From positions 1-64,000 of the forward strand of contig NZ_BSNY01000039.1 of assembly GCF_030160235.1 (NCBI RefSeq): 64,000 nucleotides of DNA. The letters run 5' to 3'. A program made the position numbers and the translations under genes. This DNA is from Mesorhizobium huakuii (GTDB taxonomy: Bacteria > Pseudomonadota > Alphaproteobacteria > Rhizobiales > Rhizobiaceae). A model generated the notes under the pieces. The model saw nothing but the letters and a program-made list of their open reading frames with translations. It did no database searches and was not told where the DNA came from. This document shows, in pieces, positions 8,460 to 16,822 of this stretch (positions are counted from its first letter, which is position 1; each line of letters opens with the position of its first letter).

Positions 8460-9047
8460 TCAATCGGTCGCGGGGATCAGCCTCTGCAGCGTCGGCGCCA
8501 TGATCATGCCGAAGGTCAAGGTATCGCCGTAGGCTCGCGCGGAAAGCATTGCCCCATGGACGGTCGCCATGAAGGCTTCCGCTTCCACGCGCGGCGCATT
8601 CGATATTGTCAGTGTCCTCTGTTCGGCACCGCGCTCGATGACGCCAGTCAGCCAGCCCGAGAGAAACCGAAAATACGCCCGGACTTCCACGGCAACCTCC
8701 GGCGGAAGCGCCGGAAGTTCACTGGCAAGCAGCGCGCAGACGCAGAACGGCATGCTCGCATCCTCGATGCACCGAGCCCAGATGCCGGCATAGGTTCGAA
8801 GCAACTCGGGCGGCTCAGGGATATCGCGCTCGAGCCCTCCCATGCCCGTCACGGCATCCTGGAGGTAACGCTTGAGCAGGGTCCGCACGAGGTCGACCTT
8901 GCTGGGGAAATGGTGATGGATACTGGCCTTGCGGATGCCAACCACCTCGGCGACATCCGCGTAGCTGAATCCATTGTAGCCGCCGGCGACGATGAAGGCT
9001 CGCGCGGCGGCCAGGATGTCATCGGCAGTGGTCGAAGGCTTGCTCAT
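8460..9047 (-). CDS. TetR/AcrR-family transcriptional regulator
   Basis: A 195-residue regulator. The N-terminal TetR helix-turn-helix is clear: DDILAAARAFIVAGGYNGFSYADVAEVVGIRKASIHHHFPSKVDLV, residues about 8-52. The C-terminal two thirds is the ligand-binding domain, with FCVCALLASELPALP in the middle. The start at ATG 9047 gives the standard TetR length. It lies 29 bp downstream of a small membrane-protein gene on the same strand, and a TetR-like palindrome (9692-9709) precedes that gene. The probable function is autorepression of this two-gene unit in response to a small molecule. Confidence 0.88.
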   Translation of the reverse strand: MSKPSTTADDILAAARAFIVAGGYNGFSYADVAEVVGIRKASIHHHFPSKVDLVRTLLKRYLQDAVTGMGGLERDIPEPPELLRTYAGIWARCIEDASMPFCVCALLASELPALPPEVAVEVRAYFRFLSGWLTGVIERGAEQRTLTISNAPRVEAEAFMATVHGAMLSARAYGDTLTFGMIMAPTLQRLIPATD

Positions 9048-9076
9048 GAACGTACCTGCCTTTCCGCAAGGAGACC

Positions 9077-9654
9077 TTAACTTGCGACCCGCGGCGACTT
9101 CCGAAGGACATCGCTGACCGACAACCACACCGCAGACACAAGGAAGTAGAAGGCGCCGAAAGCGGCATAAGGTGCGACGTTGGCAATGCCAATAGCTTCC
9201 GTGCCGCCCGCCATCCTTACGAAGAAGAGACCTGCCAGCGCCGACTGGGCGCCACTCAGGATCATCGCCCACTGGGCGCCGTTGGTTTTCCAGCGACGCA
9301 CCGCCGTCAGGAGCTGAAACAGGCCGGAGACAACGGCCCAGACGCCGTAGACCGAGAGCACCGCGTTCATGCTGTGACCGAGCGCGATGGCGACCGCAAC
9401 CGTGGCGACGATGCTGACGGCGAAGTTCAGCAATTGCGACTTGTTGCGGCCGAGCCCGCCGGTACGCCGGGCGTCGATGTAATTCGCGAGCGCGTCCCAT
9501 GCGGGGTAGGCAACCAGCATGGCGGCGGCGAGCGGCGGGCTGCTCTTGGGACGGTAAAGGCCGCCGCGACCCAGGCCGCCGATACGGCAAACCGCAGATA
9601 ATAATAGCTTTTGAGCCAGCCGTTCGATGACGGCGCGCGGCTTTGATCATTCAT
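9077..9654 (-). pseudogene. DUF308-like integral membrane protein, frameshifted
   Basis: The intact family sequence is split across two frames. The first (from ATG 9654) reads MNDQSRAPSSNGWLKSYYYLRFAVSAAWVAAAFTV. The second continues PKSSPPLAAAMLVAYPAWDALANYIDARRTGG to the stop, through several membrane helices. The switch falls at the GGG run at 9548-9550 (CCC in the gene), where one more base would restore a single frame of about 193 residues. It resembles small DUF308-type multi-pass membrane proteins that are often paired with TetR regulators. The frameshift may be a real mutation or an assembly error. Confidence 0.7.
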
Positions 9655-9691
9655 TTGTCCAGGCATGATGGGGATCTCTCGTTTCAACTGC

Positions 9692-9709
9692 CTACCAACT
9701 AGTAGGTAG
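9692..9709. promoter_or_regulatory. TetR-type operator palindrome
   Basis: The 18-bp dyad CTACCAACTAGTAGGTAG has arms CTACC/GGTAG around an ACTAGT core, with a single symmetric mismatch pair. It lies about 40 bp upstream of the membrane-protein start at 9654, the usual place for a TetR operator. Binding by the TetR protein encoded at 8460-9047 is inferred from position and symmetry. Confidence 0.6.
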
Positions 9710-9866
9710 ATAACCGACCGTCAAGGCATCGGAAACCGATTGCCGGTCACCCCGACATCTCATTTGCGTGATCGGCGCTGGCTTGTGCCCTCGCTGGCGC
9801 CGGGACCAAAAGGCGGACGCTTTAGACGTGTTTTGACTTGCCATGAGCGGCAGCTTTCGCTGGCTG

Positions 9867-9954
9867 ACACTGGCCGGCGCCAGCGAGACGGTCGGACGCA
9901 TCCATCTCGCCGAGGCGACTTCTTATCGCATGAGCCCTGAGCGCGTGGCGCAGG
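9867..9954 (+). pseudogene. Second, isolated copy of the yifB 3' end
   Basis: This stretch encodes TLAGASETVGRIHLAEATSYRMSPERVAQ, nearly the same as the C-terminus of the yifB frame ending at 8398 (TLADLDASETVGRIHLAEAISYRMSSERVAQ). It differs by a two-codon deletion and several substitutions. The rest of yifB is absent. It directly precedes the convergent malate synthase gene. It is either the remnant of the original yifB after replacement by an incoming copy, or a decayed duplication. Confidence 0.8.
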
Positions 9955-9984
9955 AGCCACGGCGCTTGCGGCCGGTCCTGCTTT

Positions 9985-12156
9985 TCAGGTCCTGTCGCGC
10001 GCCTTCAGCTCCAGCCGCCGCGCGTGCAGCACCGGCTCTGTATAGCCGTTGGGCTGGCTGGTTCCCTTGAACACCAGGTCGCAGGCGGCCTGGAAGGCGA
10101 TGGACTTGTCGAAATCCGGCGCCATCGGCCGGTAGAGCGGGTCGCCGACATTCTGGCGGTCGACGATAGCGGCCATGCGCTGCAGGGAATCGCGAACCTG
10201 GATCTCCGAGCACACTTTGTGGCGCAGCCAGTTGGCGATGTGCTGCGAGGAGATGCGCAGCGTGGCGCGGTCCTCCATCAGGCCGACATCGTTGATGTCG
10301 GGCACTTTCGAGCAGCCGACGCCCTGGTCGATCCAGCGCACGACATAGCCGAGGATCCCTTGCGCGTTGTTGTCGAGCTCGCGCTGGATCTCGTCAGGCG
10401 TCCAGTTCGGCCGCACAGCCACGGGCACGGAGAGTATGTCGTCGAGCTTGGCCTTCGGCCGGCTCTTCAGCGCTGCCTGCACGGCGTGCACGTCGACCTT
10501 GTGATAGTGCGTCGCGTGCAGCGTCGCCGCCGTCGGCGACGGCACCCAGGCGGTGTTGGCGCCAGCCCTGGGGTGCGCGATCTTCTGTTCCAGCATCGCC
10601 GCCATCAGATCCGGCATTGCCCACATGCCCTTGCCGATCTGGGCGTGGCCGGCCAGCCCGCATTCCAGTCCGGTGTCGACATTCCACGCCTCATAGGCGG
10701 AAATCCAGGCGGCCTGCTTCATGTCGCCCTTCCGGATCATCGGGCCGGCTTCCATCGAGGTGTGGATCTCGTCGCCGGTGCGGTCGAGGAAGCCGGTGTT
10801 GATGAACACCACGCGCTCCCGCGCGGCACGGATCGCTTCCTTGAGGTTGACGGTGGTGCGCCGCTCCTCGTCCATGATGCCCATCTTGATGGTATTCTTA
10901 GCCATGCCGAGCAGGGCTTCGACGCGATCGAAGATCTCGACGGCGAAGGCGACTTCCTCCGGTCCGTGCATCTTGGGCTTCACGACATACATCGAGCCGG
11001 CGCGGGAATTGGCGCGGCGGCCCTTCGGCCCGACATCGTGCAGCGCGATCAGCGCTGTCAGCGCGGCATCCATGATGCCTTCCGGCACCTCGTTGCCGTC
11101 GCGGTCCAGGATCGCAGGATTGGTCATCAGATGGCCGACATTCCTGACCAGCATCAGCGAGCGGCCGGGCAAGCCAAGCTGGCCGCCGGCAGGCGCGGTG
11201 TAGGCGCGATCGGGATTGAGCTTGCGGACGAAGCTCTTGCCAGCCTTGACGATCTCTTCGGCGAGGTCGCCCTTCATCAGGCCGAGCCAGTTGCGGTAGA
11301 CGACGACCTTGTCCTGTGCATCCACCGCCGCGACCGAATCCTCGCAGTCCTGGATGGTGGTCAGCGCCGATTCCAGGACGACGTCGGCGATGCCGGCTGG
11401 ATCGGTGCGGCCGATCTGGTTGTTGCGGTCGATGACGATCTCGATGTGCAACCCGTTCTTCACCAGCAGCACGGCATCGGGGTTGGCGGCGTCGCCGCGA
11501 TAGCCGGCGAATTGCCTGGGGTCGGCCAGCGTGGTGTCGCCGGCGCCGGCGCCGAGCTTCAGCGCGCCATGCGCCACCGACAGGCCATTCACCCCCGCCC
11601 ATTTGCCTGAGGTGAGCGGCACGGACTGGTCGAGAAAATCCTTGGCCCAGGCGATGACCTTGGCGCCGCGCGCCGGGTTGAAACCCTTGCCCTTTTCCGC
11701 GCCGCCGGTCTCGGGGATGGCATCGGTGCCGTAGAGCGCGTCGTAGAGCGAACCCCAGCGCGCATTGGCGGCATTGAGCGCATAGCGCGCATTCATCACC
11801 GGCACGACCAGCTGCGGCCCAGCGACGACGGCGATTTCGGGATCGACATTGTCCGTCGACACGCTGAAGGCCGGCCCCTCGGGAACGAGATAGCCGATCT
11901 CTTTCAGGAAGCCCCTGTAAGCCTCCATGTCGACCGGCGCGCCATTGTCGCGATACCAGCCGTCGAGCTTCTCCTGCATGGCGTCGCGTTTTTCGAGCAG
12001 CGCCCTGTTCTTCGGCGCGAGGTCGTGGACGATGGCCGAAAAACCGTTCCAGAACGCATCGGCGGCGATGCCGGTACCGGGCAAGGCCTCGCCAGCCACA
12101 AAATCATGCAGCTCGCGGGCAATCCGCAATCCGGCGATCTCGATGCGATCGGTCAT
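9985..12156 (-). CDS. glcB: Malate synthase G
   Basis: A 723-residue cytoplasmic enzyme that condenses glyoxylate with acetyl-CoA to malate in the glyoxylate cycle. Length and domain order fit the monomeric G isoform. Recognisable segments include [32 protein letters not shown], the [10 protein letters not shown] stretch, [15 protein letters not shown] and the C-terminal [23 protein letters not shown] 12156 is chosen because GGAG lies upstream and [13 protein letters not shown] matches the usual N-terminus. It is a single gene; upstream lies a repeat element and downstream (convergent) the yifB remnant. The identification is secure. Confidence 0.95.
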   Translation of the reverse strand: MTDRIEIAGLRIARELHDFVAGEALPGTGIAADAFWNGFSAIVHDLAPKNRALLEKRDAMQEKLDGWYRDNGAPVDMEAYRGFLKEIGYLVPEGPAFSVSTDNVDPEIAVVAGPQLVVPVMNARYALNAANARWGSLYDALYGTDAIPETGGAEKGKGFNPARGAKVIAWAKDFLDQSVPLTSGKWAGVNGLSVAHGALKLGAGAGDTTLADPRQFAGYRGDAANPDAVLLVKNGLHIEIVIDRNNQIGRTDPAGIADVVLESALTTIQDCEDSVAAVDAQDKVVVYRNWLGLMKGDLAEEIVKAGKSFVRKLNPDRAYTAPAGGQLGLPGRSLMLVRNVGHLMTNPAILDRDGNEVPEGIMDAALTALIALHDVGPKGRRANSRAGSMYVVKPKMHGPEEVAFAVEIFDRVEALLGMAKNTIKMGIMDEERRTTVNLKEAIRAARERVVFINTGFLDRTGDEIHTSMEAGPMIRKGDMKQAAWISAYEAWNVDTGLECGLAGHAQIGKGMWAMPDLMAAMLEQKIAHPRAGANTAWVPSPTAATLHATHYHKVDVHAVQAALKSRPKAKLDDILSVPVAVRPNWTPDEIQRELDNNAQGILGYVVRWIDQGVGCSKVPDINDVGLMEDRATLRISSQHIANWLRHKVCSEIQVRDSLQRMAAIVDRQNVGDPLYRPMAPDFDKSIAFQAACDLVFKGTSQPNGYTEPVLHARRLELKARDRT

Positions 12157-12276
12157 CAGGCTACTCCAGATGAAAGGCTTTGCGGGGCGTTTGGCATGTT
12201 GAGGTTGCAGGGTCAATTCAGCTTAGGGTGAAGGTGGGGCATTTTGGCAAGTTGGCGAAGGTGGCGACAACAGCGT

Positions 12277-12378
12277 CCTTCTCCCCGTTCTACGGGGGTG
12301 AGGCATGATCCGCATAGCGGACGAAAAGCCAATTGCTTGGCTTTTCGAATGACGAACGCCCGTAGAACGGGGAGAAGG
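12277..12378. repeat. Nested inverted-repeat intergenic element
   Basis: The outer arms are a perfect 20-bp inverted pair: 12277-12296 (CCTTCTCCCCGTTCTACGGG) and 12359-12378. Between them is a second perfect stem-loop at 12322-12347, with 11-bp arms (CGAAAAGCCAA) around TTGC. The element fills most of the gap between glcB and the hydantoinase gene and has no coding sequence. It is of the rhizobial intergenic palindromic type. Confidence 0.8.
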
Positions 12379-12385
12379 AAGAAGG

Positions 12386-14428
12386 CTACACCGCGATCCT
12401 TGGCCGTCCCGAGGCCACCGCCACGACATGCGCCTCGATGAACATGCGCTGGGCTTCGACGGTGGAAACCTTGAATTCCGTCGCAACGTCGATCTCGGCG
12501 CTGTCGGTGCCGGCGTCCCGGGCGCGCTCGGCGACGATCGCCCGCACATCGGCCTCGGCGGCGGCGATCGCAGTCGCTTCGTCGAGGAAATCGCGCACCG
12601 TTTCTCCGGAGGCAAGCCGGAACAGCCCTTCCTTGGGCTGGCTGACCCGTGCTTCGGCCGAGACCCTGACCTGGCCGACGACGGCGCCGAGCGCGTTGGC
12701 GACATCGGTGTCCTCCGGCACCACGCAGTCATTGCCGACAAGCGGCGCCAGGCCGGCATAGTGCAGCGGCGCCGAGGCGCCGAGGCCGATGACAGGACGG
12801 TCGAGCGCGACGCTCAGCCGGGCGATGCCGGGATGGGCGTCGACGGCGCGCTGCACCAGCGCGTGCGCCACCGTCGCGGCGCCATCGAGCCCGTCCTCGG
12901 CGAAGGCGGTTTCGAGGATATATTCGGCCGACCAGCGTGTCAGCGTCACCAGCACGCGCTCCGAGATTACCTCCGACGACTCGGCGATAGGCTGGCCACG
13001 GCCATCGCGCTTGCGGGCGAACAGCTCGGCGCCGAGGCGGGCGGTGGCTGCATCCCAATTGGCCTGCTTGCCCAGCACGTGCGCCGCGTCCGACGGGGTG
13101 AAGCCTGAGATATGCACCAGCCCGCGCGAGACCAGCCGGTTCAAGGTGGCGTTCTGGGCATTCGACGTCAGCAGCCTGTCGAGGGCAAGCGGGGTCGCGC
13201 CGATCGCCTCGTAGAGCCGCGCTTCCGGAGCCGTCAGCCCGGCGGCAAGCCTGTCCGGCACGCCGGTGCGCACCGCGAAGCGGCCATCCATGCGGCCGGG
13301 GTTGGGCGAACGCAGCTGGCGTTCGAGTTCCGATCTGACGGCGTCGCCATGCGCCATGCCGGCCAGCGCCAGCGGCACCAGGCGGCGCGGCCCAAGCAGG
13401 ATCCTTGGATTGAACGCGCCGTCCTCCAGCGCCACTTCGGAATCGCCGCCAAGGCCGAAAGTGCGCATGGCGACGGCCTCGACCATGGTGCGGAAACCGC
13501 CGACGGTGGCGCCTTCGGGGTCAAGCCGCGGCCGGCCCTTGTCGAGCACGGCGACGTCGGTGGTGGTGCCGCCAATGTCGGAGACCACAGCATTGTCGAG
13601 CCCGGTCATGTGGCGGGCGCCGACCAGGCTGGCCGCCGGGCCGGAGAGGATTGTCTCGATAGGCCGCTGGCGGGCGAACGCCGCCGAGACCAGCGCACCG
13701 TCGCCGCGCACCACCATCAGGGGAGCGGCGATGTCGCGGGCTTGCAAAAACCCTTCGGTCGCGGCCACCAGCCGGTCGATCATCGAAATCAGCCTGGCGT
13801 TGAGCAGGGTGGTCAGCGCCCGTCGCGGGCCGCCGAGCTTGGCCGACAGTTCGTGGCTCGCGGTGACCGGCAGGCCGGTTCTGTCGCGGATCAACTCGCG
13901 GGTGGCGATCTCATGCGCCGGGTTGCGGGTGGCGAAATAGGCGCAAACGGCAAAGCCGGACACCGAGGCGCCGAGTTCCGGCAGGGCCTCTTCCAGGCCC
14001 GACAGGTCGAGCCTGGCGGCATTGCCGTGGACGTCGTGGCCGCCCGGGCAAAAAACCACCGGATCGGTGCCGAGCGCCGTCTTCAGCCCGTCGCGGGCGA
14101 GGTCGGCTTCGGAAAAGCCGATCATGACGAGCGCGACGCGGCCGCCCTGGCCTTCGACCAAGGCATTGGTGGCAAGCGTCGTCGACATCGAGACCAGCTT
14201 GATCGCGGCCGGATCGGTGCCGGACTTTTCGAGCACCGCGTCGACGGCGCCGGAAATGCCGACGGCGAGATCATGCCGCGTGGTCAGCGCCTTGGCCTTG
14301 GCCAGCACCTTGCCCTTGTTCGGCCCCTGCTGCGGCCCTTCGGTCTCGGACCACAGCACGGCGTCGGTGTAGGTGCCACCGGTATCGATCCCGAGGAACA
14401 GCGGCTTTGGCTTGGTCTTGGCGGTCAT
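12386..14428 (-). CDS. Hydantoinase/oxoprolinase family protein (HyuA-like)
   Basis: A 680-residue enzyme of the ATP-dependent hydantoinase/5-oxoprolinase A family, which hydrolyses cyclic amides such as hydantoins or 5-oxoproline. The N-terminal actin-like nucleotide-binding fold is seen in LFLGIDTGGTYTDAVLW and VVSDIGGTTTDVAVL, with VSMSTTLATNALVEGQGG and LSGPAASLVGA between. It matches the A subunit length, but no B subunit (HyuB) gene is adjacent. That suggests either a stand-alone homologue or a partner elsewhere. The substrate cannot be deduced. It ends 8 bp after the repeat element and is transcribed in the same direction as glcB. Confidence 0.88.
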   Translation of the reverse strand: MTAKTKPKPLFLGIDTGGTYTDAVLWSETEGPQQGPNKGKVLAKAKALTTRHDLAVGISGAVDAVLEKSGTDPAAIKLVSMSTTLATNALVEGQGGRVALVMIGFSEADLARDGLKTALGTDPVVFCPGGHDVHGNAARLDLSGLEEALPELGASVSGFAVCAYFATRNPAHEIATRELIRDRTGLPVTASHELSAKLGGPRRALTTLLNARLISMIDRLVAATEGFLQARDIAAPLMVVRGDGALVSAAFARQRPIETILSGPAASLVGARHMTGLDNAVVSDIGGTTTDVAVLDKGRPRLDPEGATVGGFRTMVEAVAMRTFGLGGDSEVALEDGAFNPRILLGPRRLVPLALAGMAHGDAVRSELERQLRSPNPGRMDGRFAVRTGVPDRLAAGLTAPEARLYEAIGATPLALDRLLTSNAQNATLNRLVSRGLVHISGFTPSDAAHVLGKQANWDAATARLGAELFARKRDGRGQPIAESSEVISERVLVTLTRWSAEYILETAFAEDGLDGAATVAHALVQRAVDAHPGIARLSVALDRPVIGLGASAPLHYAGLAPLVGNDCVVPEDTDVANALGAVVGQVRVSAEARVSQPKEGLFRLASGETVRDFLDEATAIAAAEADVRAIVAERARDAGTDSAEIDVATEFKVSTVEAQRMFIEAHVVAVASGRPRIAV

Positions 14429-14582
14429 TTGGTAGGTCCGAGAGTTCTTCTGCCCCGCCCCTTAGCCGATACGGGCCTACGGATAAAGGCGCGAGCGCTG
14501 GGCCAACACGCGATGGCCGCAATACGAGCCCCGATCCCCCCGAGAGAGGATCGGCGGCTTTGACCGCAACGCCAGGGACCAT

Positions 14583-14625
14583 CTCTCCCGCCCACGCAAT
14601 AGGTCTTCTTGCGTTGGCGGGAGAG
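14583..14625. repeat. Intergenic inverted repeat (17-bp arms)
   Basis: CTCTCCCGCCCACGCAA at 14583-14599 pairs with 14609-14625 with one mismatch around a 9-base loop. It lies just beyond the cupredoxin stop (14644, minus strand), upstream of the hydantoinase gene, so it could act as a transcription terminator for the cupredoxin. There is no clear T tract. It may instead be another dispersed palindrome. Confidence 0.55.
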
Positions 14626-14643
14626 GGTCTGGCGAGGATGCCG

Positions 14644-14946
14644 CTATTTGGCTGTGACAATGCCCTTCATCGAGCTGTGGATCGCACAATGGAATGGATG
14701 TGCGCCGGCAGCCGATACCTTGACCTTGGCGCTCTTGCCGGTGGCGAGATGGCCGGTGTCGAAGGAGCCATCGAGCGCAGTGGCGGTGTGGGTCATGGGG
14801 TCGGCATTGGTGAAAGTGATGGTATCGCCAACGGCGACCGAGATTTTCGACGGGTTAAACTTCATGCCCTTGATCTGGACCGCATGATTGGCGGCATAGG
14901 CGGGCATGGCAAAGGCAAGCAGAGCAAGAACGAGCATGGTGCGCAT
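14644..14946 (-). CDS. Periplasmic cupredoxin (amicyanin/plastocyanin-like)
   Basis: A 100-residue exported blue-copper protein. Residues 1-19 are a signal peptide ending AYA-A. The copper ligands are all present: His53 (MTHTA), Cys87, His90 and Met93 in FHCAIHSSM. The beta-sandwich strands around VAVGDTITFTNADP fit the amicyanin/plastocyanin family, which shuttles electrons in the periplasm. AGGAGG upstream supports the start. No cognate dehydrogenase is adjacent, so the electron partner is unknown. Confidence 0.9.
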   Translation of the reverse strand: MRTMLVLALLAFAMPAYAANHAVQIKGMKFNPSKISVAVGDTITFTNADPMTHTATALDGSFDTGHLATGKSAKVKVSAAGAHPFHCAIHSSMKGIVTAK

Positions 14947-15004
14947 GGTGGATTTCCTCCTGAACGCGAACCCTCATCCTACACCAACGCTGGCGAACGG
15001 CCTT

Positions 15005-15631
15005 TTATGCCACGAAGCCGATCTTCTTATGCGTATTGTCACAAAACGGCTTGTTGGCCGAGTGGCCGCAGCGGCAGAGGAAGGCGCGTTGCGTTCGGTC
15101 GATCGTGTGGCCGGTGCCGGTGACGATCTCGACATTGCCTTCGAGCTTGAGCGGGCCGTTGGCGGTCGGCGTCACTTTCAACGGGCCGTTGCGCGCTTCG
15201 AGCGCCGGCGTGTCCTTCAGCGGAGGTTCGCCGGTGGCGGCGAAGCCGGCCTTGTTGTGGCTGCCGTCGCAGAACGGCTTGTTTTCCGACGCGCCGCAGC
15301 GGCACAGCGTGGCGCGATAGAAGGTTTCGCCGTCGAGCACGATCTCGGCGTGCACGGCGAGCGGGCCGTTTTCGCGCAGCCGCACGGTGTTGACCACCGG
15401 CGGCTGTTCCTGCGGCCCGCCATCCTTCCTGACATAGGTGATGGCGCCGGACGGACAGCTTTCGGCTATGGCAACGATCTTCTCGACGCTGGCCGCATCG
15501 GGATGGATCCATTGCCCCGGCGCGTTGGGCTCGAAGACATGCGGATCGCCGAGCACGCAGTTGCGCGAATGGATGCAGCGCTTGCCGGCGAAGCCGACGT
15601 CGATCTTCTCACCTTCGACCGTGCCTGCCAT
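15005..15631 (-). CDS. Iron-sulfur protein with Fer4_19 and two CDGSH domains
   Basis: A 208-residue soluble protein. The N-terminal 70 residues match a divergent ferredoxin-like domain (CIHSRNCVLGDPHVF ... ESCPSGAITY). Two CDGSH-type [2Fe-2S] motifs follow: CRCGASENKPFCDGSH and the variant CRCGHSANKPFCDNTH. In CDGSH proteins three Cys and one His hold the cluster, and both copies keep them. The role is likely redox or cluster transfer. ATG 15631 with GAGGAG upstream is preferred over 15697. It is not obviously in an operon. Confidence 0.9.
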   Translation of the reverse strand: MAGTVEGEKIDVGFAGKRCIHSRNCVLGDPHVFEPNAPGQWIHPDAASVEKIVAIAESCPSGAITYVRKDGGPQEQPPVVNTVRLRENGPLAVHAEIVLDGETFYRATLCRCGASENKPFCDGSHNKAGFAATGEPPLKDTPALEARNGPLKVTPTANGPLKLEGNVEIVTGTGHTIDRTQRAFLCRCGHSANKPFCDNTHKKIGFVA

Positions 15632-15741
15632 TGCCGTGCTCCTCTTGCCTGGGCGCGTCGCGGCTGAACAGACGCGGCGCGCTTTGGGTATCGGCACAGG
15701 CTATGGCTCCCATGGGGAAAACCGTCAAGCTGGCAAACCGG

Positions 15742-16113
15742 TCAGGGGACGAGATTGATCTCCTCGGTCTCGCCGCCGCTGCAGGTGTAGCAGCAATCCT
15801 CGCATTTTTCCTTGTTGCCGGGTCCGACGCCCCAATAGGTGCCCTCGTCGCCATCGACCCAGGCGCCGTAGCAGATCGATTCGCCTTCGTTGCAGGAGAT
15901 CGGCAGCGACTTGGTCTCGCCGTCATCGAGATAGAAGTCCTTGCCGTTGCCAGGCCAGACATAGTCTCGGTCCTGGCTGTAGAGCTCGAGCCGCATGGCG
16001 TTGGGATGGCTGTTCTTGATGGCAAAGGTGACGTCGCCGGCATGGGCGGCTGGTGCAAACAGGATGGCAAGCGAAAACGCGGCGGCAAGCCGGCGCGCTG
16101 GTGTCAAAGACAT
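15742..16113 (-). CDS. Exported six-cysteine protein, copy A
   Basis: A 123-residue exported protein of no family I can name. Residues 1-25 are a signal peptide (MSLTPARRLAAAFSLAILFAPAAHA). The mature part carries the pattern VWPGN, SCNEGE, ICYGAWVDG, GVGPGN, C..CC..C and the terminal EEINLVP. Six cysteines suggest disulfides in the periplasm. A paralogue with the same six cysteines and the same ending lies at 18369-18725, the two flanking the regulator at 16823. The start is the Met that begins the signal peptide. Confidence 0.8.
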   Translation of the reverse strand: MSLTPARRLAAAFSLAILFAPAAHAGDVTFAIKNSHPNAMRLELYSQDRDYVWPGNGKDFYLDDGETKSLPISCNEGESICYGAWVDGDEGTYWGVGPGNKEKCEDCCYTCSGGETEEINLVP

Positions 16114-16240
16114 GGAAACCCCCGATGAAGAATCGGCCCCCACGGCCGATCGGGTCATCATGCCATGACAAGGGCCGACGCTAAAGGGATGATGGCGACA
16201 ATCGCTGATATAATCGCTGGAGCTAAACGACCAGAGCTCT

Positions 16241-16321
16241 TTGTTTTGACGCAATTCCCTAGGGAAAGCGCTACGCGCTTTTCCCGGGAAAACCGCTCAC
16301 ACTTTTCCTGGAATTGCTCTA
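16241..16321. repeat. Dispersed intergenic repeat, copy 1
   Basis: About 80 bp beginning TTGTTTTGACGCAATTCC and ending CTTTTCCTGGAATTGCTC. It contains self-complementary ends (GCAATTCC/GGAATTGC). It matches 16739-16819 with small differences, and both belong to a repeat type that is widespread in rhizobial intergenic regions. Confidence 0.75.
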
Positions 16322-16345
16322 ACCCGCGTCATCGCAGGCTTTTGC

Positions 16346-16594
16346 CTAGCGTTGCCAGAAGGGCAGCTTGGCGATCTCTTCATCGACCTGCCGTGGGGTC
16401 AAACCGATATCGTCGATCAGATGCGGGTTAACTTCCGAGATCCGCTTGAGGTCCCAGCGAAAGCGTGTCTGTTGACGCCAGGCCGCGATGGTGTTCCGCA
16501 AGGTGGCAAGGCTGTAGCGCCGGCGCGATGTCTGCCCGACACACAGTCCCCGCCGCACTGCCTGATGCGGGGCCGATGCAAGAATATTGGTCAT
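16346..16594 (-). CDS. DUF1127 family protein
   Basis: An 82-residue protein whose C-terminal 45 residues are a DUF1127 domain: TIAAWRQQTRFRWDLKRISEVNPHLIDDIGLTPRQVDEEIAKLPFW. The family is small, basic and common in Rhizobiales; some members bind RNA or affect carbon, nitrogen and phosphate metabolism. ATG 16594 is chosen because GGAGG lies seven bases upstream, although the frame is open further. Two copies of a dispersed repeat flank it. A second DUF1127 gene is at 63376. Confidence 0.85.
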   Translation of the reverse strand: MTNILASAPHQAVRRGLCVGQTSRRRYSLATLRNTIAAWRQQTRFRWDLKRISEVNPHLIDDIGLTPRQVDEEIAKLPFWQR

Positions 16595-16738
16595 GACAAC
16601 CTCCATATGGTTGACGCCCACAGGCTTGAGAATGGGCGGCCTTTGATCTGAACGAGGTTGAATTCTGCAGGATATGGAGGGCGCCGTAATTAAGCCCTGC
16701 CAAATAGTTCTCAAAAGTTCCAAACAGACCCTAACGCG

Positions 16739-16819
16739 TTGTTTTGGCGTCATTCCCTGGGAAGAGGCGGTACGCTTTTCCCGTTGAAACCGCCTCACAC
16801 TTTTCCTGGATTTGCTCTA
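16739..16819. repeat. Dispersed intergenic repeat, copy 2
   Basis: This is the second copy of the 16241-16321 repeat in the same orientation, slightly diverged: TTGTTTTGGCGTCATTCC at the start, TTTTCCTGGATTTGCTCT at the end. It ends three bases before the start codon of the regulator at 16823, so it supplies the whole 5' leader of that gene and displaces any normal Shine-Dalgarno. Confidence 0.75.
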
Positions 16820-16822
16820 TAG

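Noticed and set aside
10024-11610. 528-codon plus-strand frame opposite glcB
   Set aside because: It is antisense to malate synthase G, which is clear over its full length, and has no recognisable domain.
12428-14563. Long plus-strand frames opposite the hydantoinase gene
   Set aside because: They are high-GC shadow frames (Arg/His/Gly-rich) with no motifs; the minus strand carries the actin-like nucleotide motifs of the hydantoinase family.
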